DNA of 13,705 nucleotides from JANXUC01 sp043749225. GTDB lineage: Bacteria > Acidobacteriota > Terriglobia > Terriglobales > Acidobacteriaceae. The stretch lies in contig JAYVEP010000081.1 in assembly GCA_043749225.1 (NCBI GenBank), positions 1 to 13,705 on the forward strand, given 5' to 3'. Below are positions 12,124 through 13,705 of the stretch, in pieces. The notes below the pieces were generated by a model. It ran no database searches, was not told the origin of the DNA, and saw nothing but the letters and a program-made list of their open reading frames with translations. Within the stretch, counting starts at the first letter, position 1; each line of letters begins with the position of its first letter. Both the position numbers and the translations under genes were made by a program.

Positions 12124-12876
12124 ATGGCATGGTGGGAGTGGTTCGTCCTCGGCAGTGGTTTTGCGCTTGAGTTTTCTATTATTGTGTTTGTTTTGCGGTG
12201 GCGGATTTGGCGCAGTTTTCCAGCTTATTCTATCTATATCGTTTTTGTGCATCTCCGTGACTTGTTGCTGACCGCAACCCTTTCTCATCCACAGACTTAC
12301 TTCTTGATCTTCTGGTTTTGCATGCCGGTGGATATCCTGCTCACCATCCTGGCGACGCTGGAGAGTTTCTGGCGAGTCCTTCGTAGCTTTCAGCTTTTAC
12401 GCTGGTTCCGGTTTGTTTTGCCCACAGTGATTTTAGCCGCGCTCGCCTATTCCGCCTGGACGGGGTATCGTTTTCCTCCGGTGGAGGCGAGTTCGGCGGG
12501 AGCTGCCATTATCCATGCGACCATGACATCGCACTATGTGATCCTGAGTATTGTCATCCTCTACTTTCTGTTGGTTGCCTTTTTCCAGGTTTCCTGGCGC
12601 ATCCATGAACACCGCCTGATTCTGGGCTTCGGTGCAGCTTCGCTGGCGTTTGCATTCGGCGGGGCGGTCCGCGCGGTGTTCGGATCGCACGCGGCCATCA
12701 TTAGTCGGCAAGCTCCGCCTATTGGCTACCTCATCGCCCTCCTGATCTGGCTCTCAGCGGTGATATATCCCGTGCCGGAAAAAATATCGCTTCCAGCGCC
12801 TTCGGCGGAAATGCTGGAGCACTTAAAATTCCAGTTGCGCAATTTTCGTTCTTTTGTTAGAAAGGACGGGCGCTAG
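12124..12876 (+). CDS. Seven-transmembrane protein of unknown function, paralogue B
   Basis: A 250-residue integral membrane protein with about seven helices (near 7-24, 34-52, 59-80, 97-113, 136-156, 165-186 and 200-216) and a C-terminal basic tail of about 30 residues. It shares the layout of the protein at 8859-9737: RWRIWRSFP (25-33) after helix 1, LRSFQLLRW before helix 4, and SWRIHEHRLILGFG (157-170) entering helix 6, with the W-R-x7-LGFG spacing preserved. Overall identity is low, so the paralogues are old. No catalytic or transporter motif is recognised. The ATG at 12124 is used because homology to paralogue A begins there; no classical ribosome binding site is visible and a hairpin ends two bases upstream. 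The repeat-peptide gene lies 98 bp upstream and a single-pass helical protein gene 58 bp downstream, all on the same strand. Confidence 0.75.
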   Translation: MAWWEWFVLGSGFALEFSIIVFVLRWRIWRSFPAYSIYIVFVHLRDLLLTATLSHPQTYFLIFWFCMPVDILLTILATLESFWRVLRSFQLLRWFRFVLPTVILAALAYSAWTGYRFPPVEASSAGAAIIHATMTSHYVILSIVILYFLLVAFFQVSWRIHEHRLILGFGAASLAFAFGGAVRAVFGSHAAIISRQAPPIGYLIALLIWLSAVIYPVPEKISLPAPSAEMLEHLKFQLRNFRSFVRKDGR

Positions 12877-12934
12877 TTCGAGATTCGTTCGAGCGCAACG
12901 GGCCCGAGATCGTTGACCTGAAGGCTTGGCGGAA

Positions 12935-13567
12935 ATGAACCTTGCATCGGTTTCAAATACGTTGCTGTTTTTCTTGCCGTATCTCCTGCCGTTTCTTGGC
13001 GTGCTTACCCTCCTCGTTTTAGTCACACGCTTTACTATCTATCGCCGCCCGCCCTGCAGCCTGGAAGACGTTGAGGTGTTTGTCCGCAAAATCGACGTGC
13101 TGGAGCTTGCGGCTGCACTCGATCCTCAAGTTCCGTTGACGCTGCGGAAATCCCTATCCGACGTCGCCTACCGCCGAGAACTGGACACTCACATCCGCTT
13201 GGTACGCGAGTACATCAGTCGCGTAAACCACAATGTGCATGTGATTCAGAACTGGGTTGCCAGCGAATATGCCCAGATGGCAGGGAAAAATCCTACGGAT
13301 TACACCGTATACGAGCAGTTGGTTGTGGAGGCGCTGCAAACGGCTGCCGAGCTTCGCAACTATGCCGTCGCGGCACAGGCCAAACTGTGGATTTGGAGGA
13401 CGCTTCGCATTGACCGCTGGCCGACCCAACTCTTACCTCGTGTTCCCAAGTTGCGCGTACTTTACGGCGTTGACGTGCTGGCCAATTACCTTCGGCTGAC
13501 CGAAATCACGCGGACGCTGTCCCGGAACCGTCGTTACGGTCACCGGGATCTCGGCGAGGTGCTCTGA
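12935..13567 (+). CDS. Single-pass membrane-anchored alpha-helical protein of unknown function
   Basis: A 210-residue protein from the ATG at 12935; a TTG at 12926 would add three residues, but the ATG is preceded by AAGGCTTGGCGGAA. One strong hydrophobic helix spans about residues 10-30 (FFLPYLLPFLGVLTLLVLVT), followed by a basic stop-transfer segment RFTIYRRPP, so the rest should be cytoplasmic. The remainder is rich in helix-forming residues with no recognised domain. Landmarks include LELAAALDPQVPLTLRKSLS, RVNHNVHVIQNWV and a C-terminal RLTEITRTLSRNRRYGHRDL. It begins 58 bp after 7-TM gene B and is probably co-transcribed, so it could be a cytosolic partner of that protein. I believe comparable proteins occur in other acidobacteria, but I cannot name the family. 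Confidence 0.7.
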   Translation: MNLASVSNTLLFFLPYLLPFLGVLTLLVLVTRFTIYRRPPCSLEDVEVFVRKIDVLELAAALDPQVPLTLRKSLSDVAYRRELDTHIRLVREYISRVNHNVHVIQNWVASEYAQMAGKNPTDYTVYEQLVVEALQTAAELRNYAVAAQAKLWIWRTLRIDRWPTQLLPRVPKLRVLYGVDVLANYLRLTEITRTLSRNRRYGHRDLGEVL

Positions 13568-13649
13568 GTCCGCTGTCGCCGCCGCCACACAACCACAGAA
13601 ACCGCGCGGTGCCCCAGGTTCGCGTTCGTTCTTTGTGTCCAGTCCCATG

Positions 13650-13686
13650 ACATCCTTTACACAGCGTCTCGACACATCCTTTACAC
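13650..13686 (+). repeat. 13-bp direct repeat near the window edge, possible mobile-element end
   Basis: acatcctttacac occurs at 13650-13662 and again at 13674-13686, 24 bp apart. Direct copies of a short motif near an end, after tgtcc and cccatg, resemble the subterminal transposase-binding sites of some insertion sequences such as IS481-type elements. The following bases (ctcgcgcgcgagggcggggg) form a short palindrome and the window then stops, so the element cannot be confirmed. There is no coding sequence in 13568-13705. Confidence 0.35.
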
Positions 13687-13705
13687 TCGCGCGCGAGGGC
13701 GGGGG

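Overview
The window looks like part of the chromosome of an Acidobacteriota member, probably a Terriglobia/Koribacter-like lineage. This is an inference from protein style and repeats, not from a marker gene. The support is: a 7-TM membrane family and an N-terminal helical motif (Y-x3-K-x-D-D-x-LLQLA) that I associate with acidobacterial genomes; DUF4260, DUF255 and DUF58 proteins; generally GC-rich coding sequence; and intergenic DNA rich in short dispersed and palindromic repeats. No rRNA, tRNA, CRISPR array, prophage or complete insertion sequence was seen.

Left part (1-8235) is ordinary housekeeping and accessory metabolism. A 3-hydroxyisobutyrate-dehydrogenase-like gene leaves the window at its left edge (minus strand). 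It is followed by a divergent NAPE-PLD/UlaG-type metallo-beta-lactamase-fold hydrolase (+). A minus-strand run then reads, in transcription order: alpha/beta hydrolase (4902-4225), D-glycerate 2-kinase (4232-2940, overlapping the hydrolase by 8 bp), a 190-bp inverted-repeat element, a DUF4260 gene broken by a frameshift in a G5 run, and a multi-pass membrane protein whose 3' end overlaps the hydrolase gene at 1212 tail to tail. Divergent from this run are an M20 metallopeptidase (+) and a large thioredoxin-fold/DUF255 (YyaL-like) protein (+). Degenerate heptanucleotide arrays (TAGCNNC) lie at 136-170, 279-311 and 5965-5999; the last one supplies the stop codon of the M20 gene.

Right part (8236-13705) is less familiar and more interesting. 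It holds two paralogous 7-TM proteins of unknown function (8859-9737 minus; 12124-12876 plus) sharing an R-x5-FP motif and a W-R-x7-LGFG motif with identical spacing. Each is close to a short gene for a small exported cysteine-containing peptide: a 44-residue peptide (8345-8479 minus), too short for ordinary gene finding, with a strong ribosome binding site, a 5' hairpin and an intrinsic terminator; and a 107-residue protein made of 26-residue repeats with a C-T-G-K-A-C core (11702-12025 plus). A DUF58 protein without a visible MoxR partner lies between them, and a single-pass alpha-helical protein follows the second 7-TM gene. Related GGTTACTT-type motifs precede the three minus-strand genes in this part. 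A small-peptide plus 7-TM module is the best candidate for something undescribed here, but the functional link is inference.

The window ends in a 13-bp direct repeat (acatcctttacac) that resembles the edge of a mobile or repeat element.
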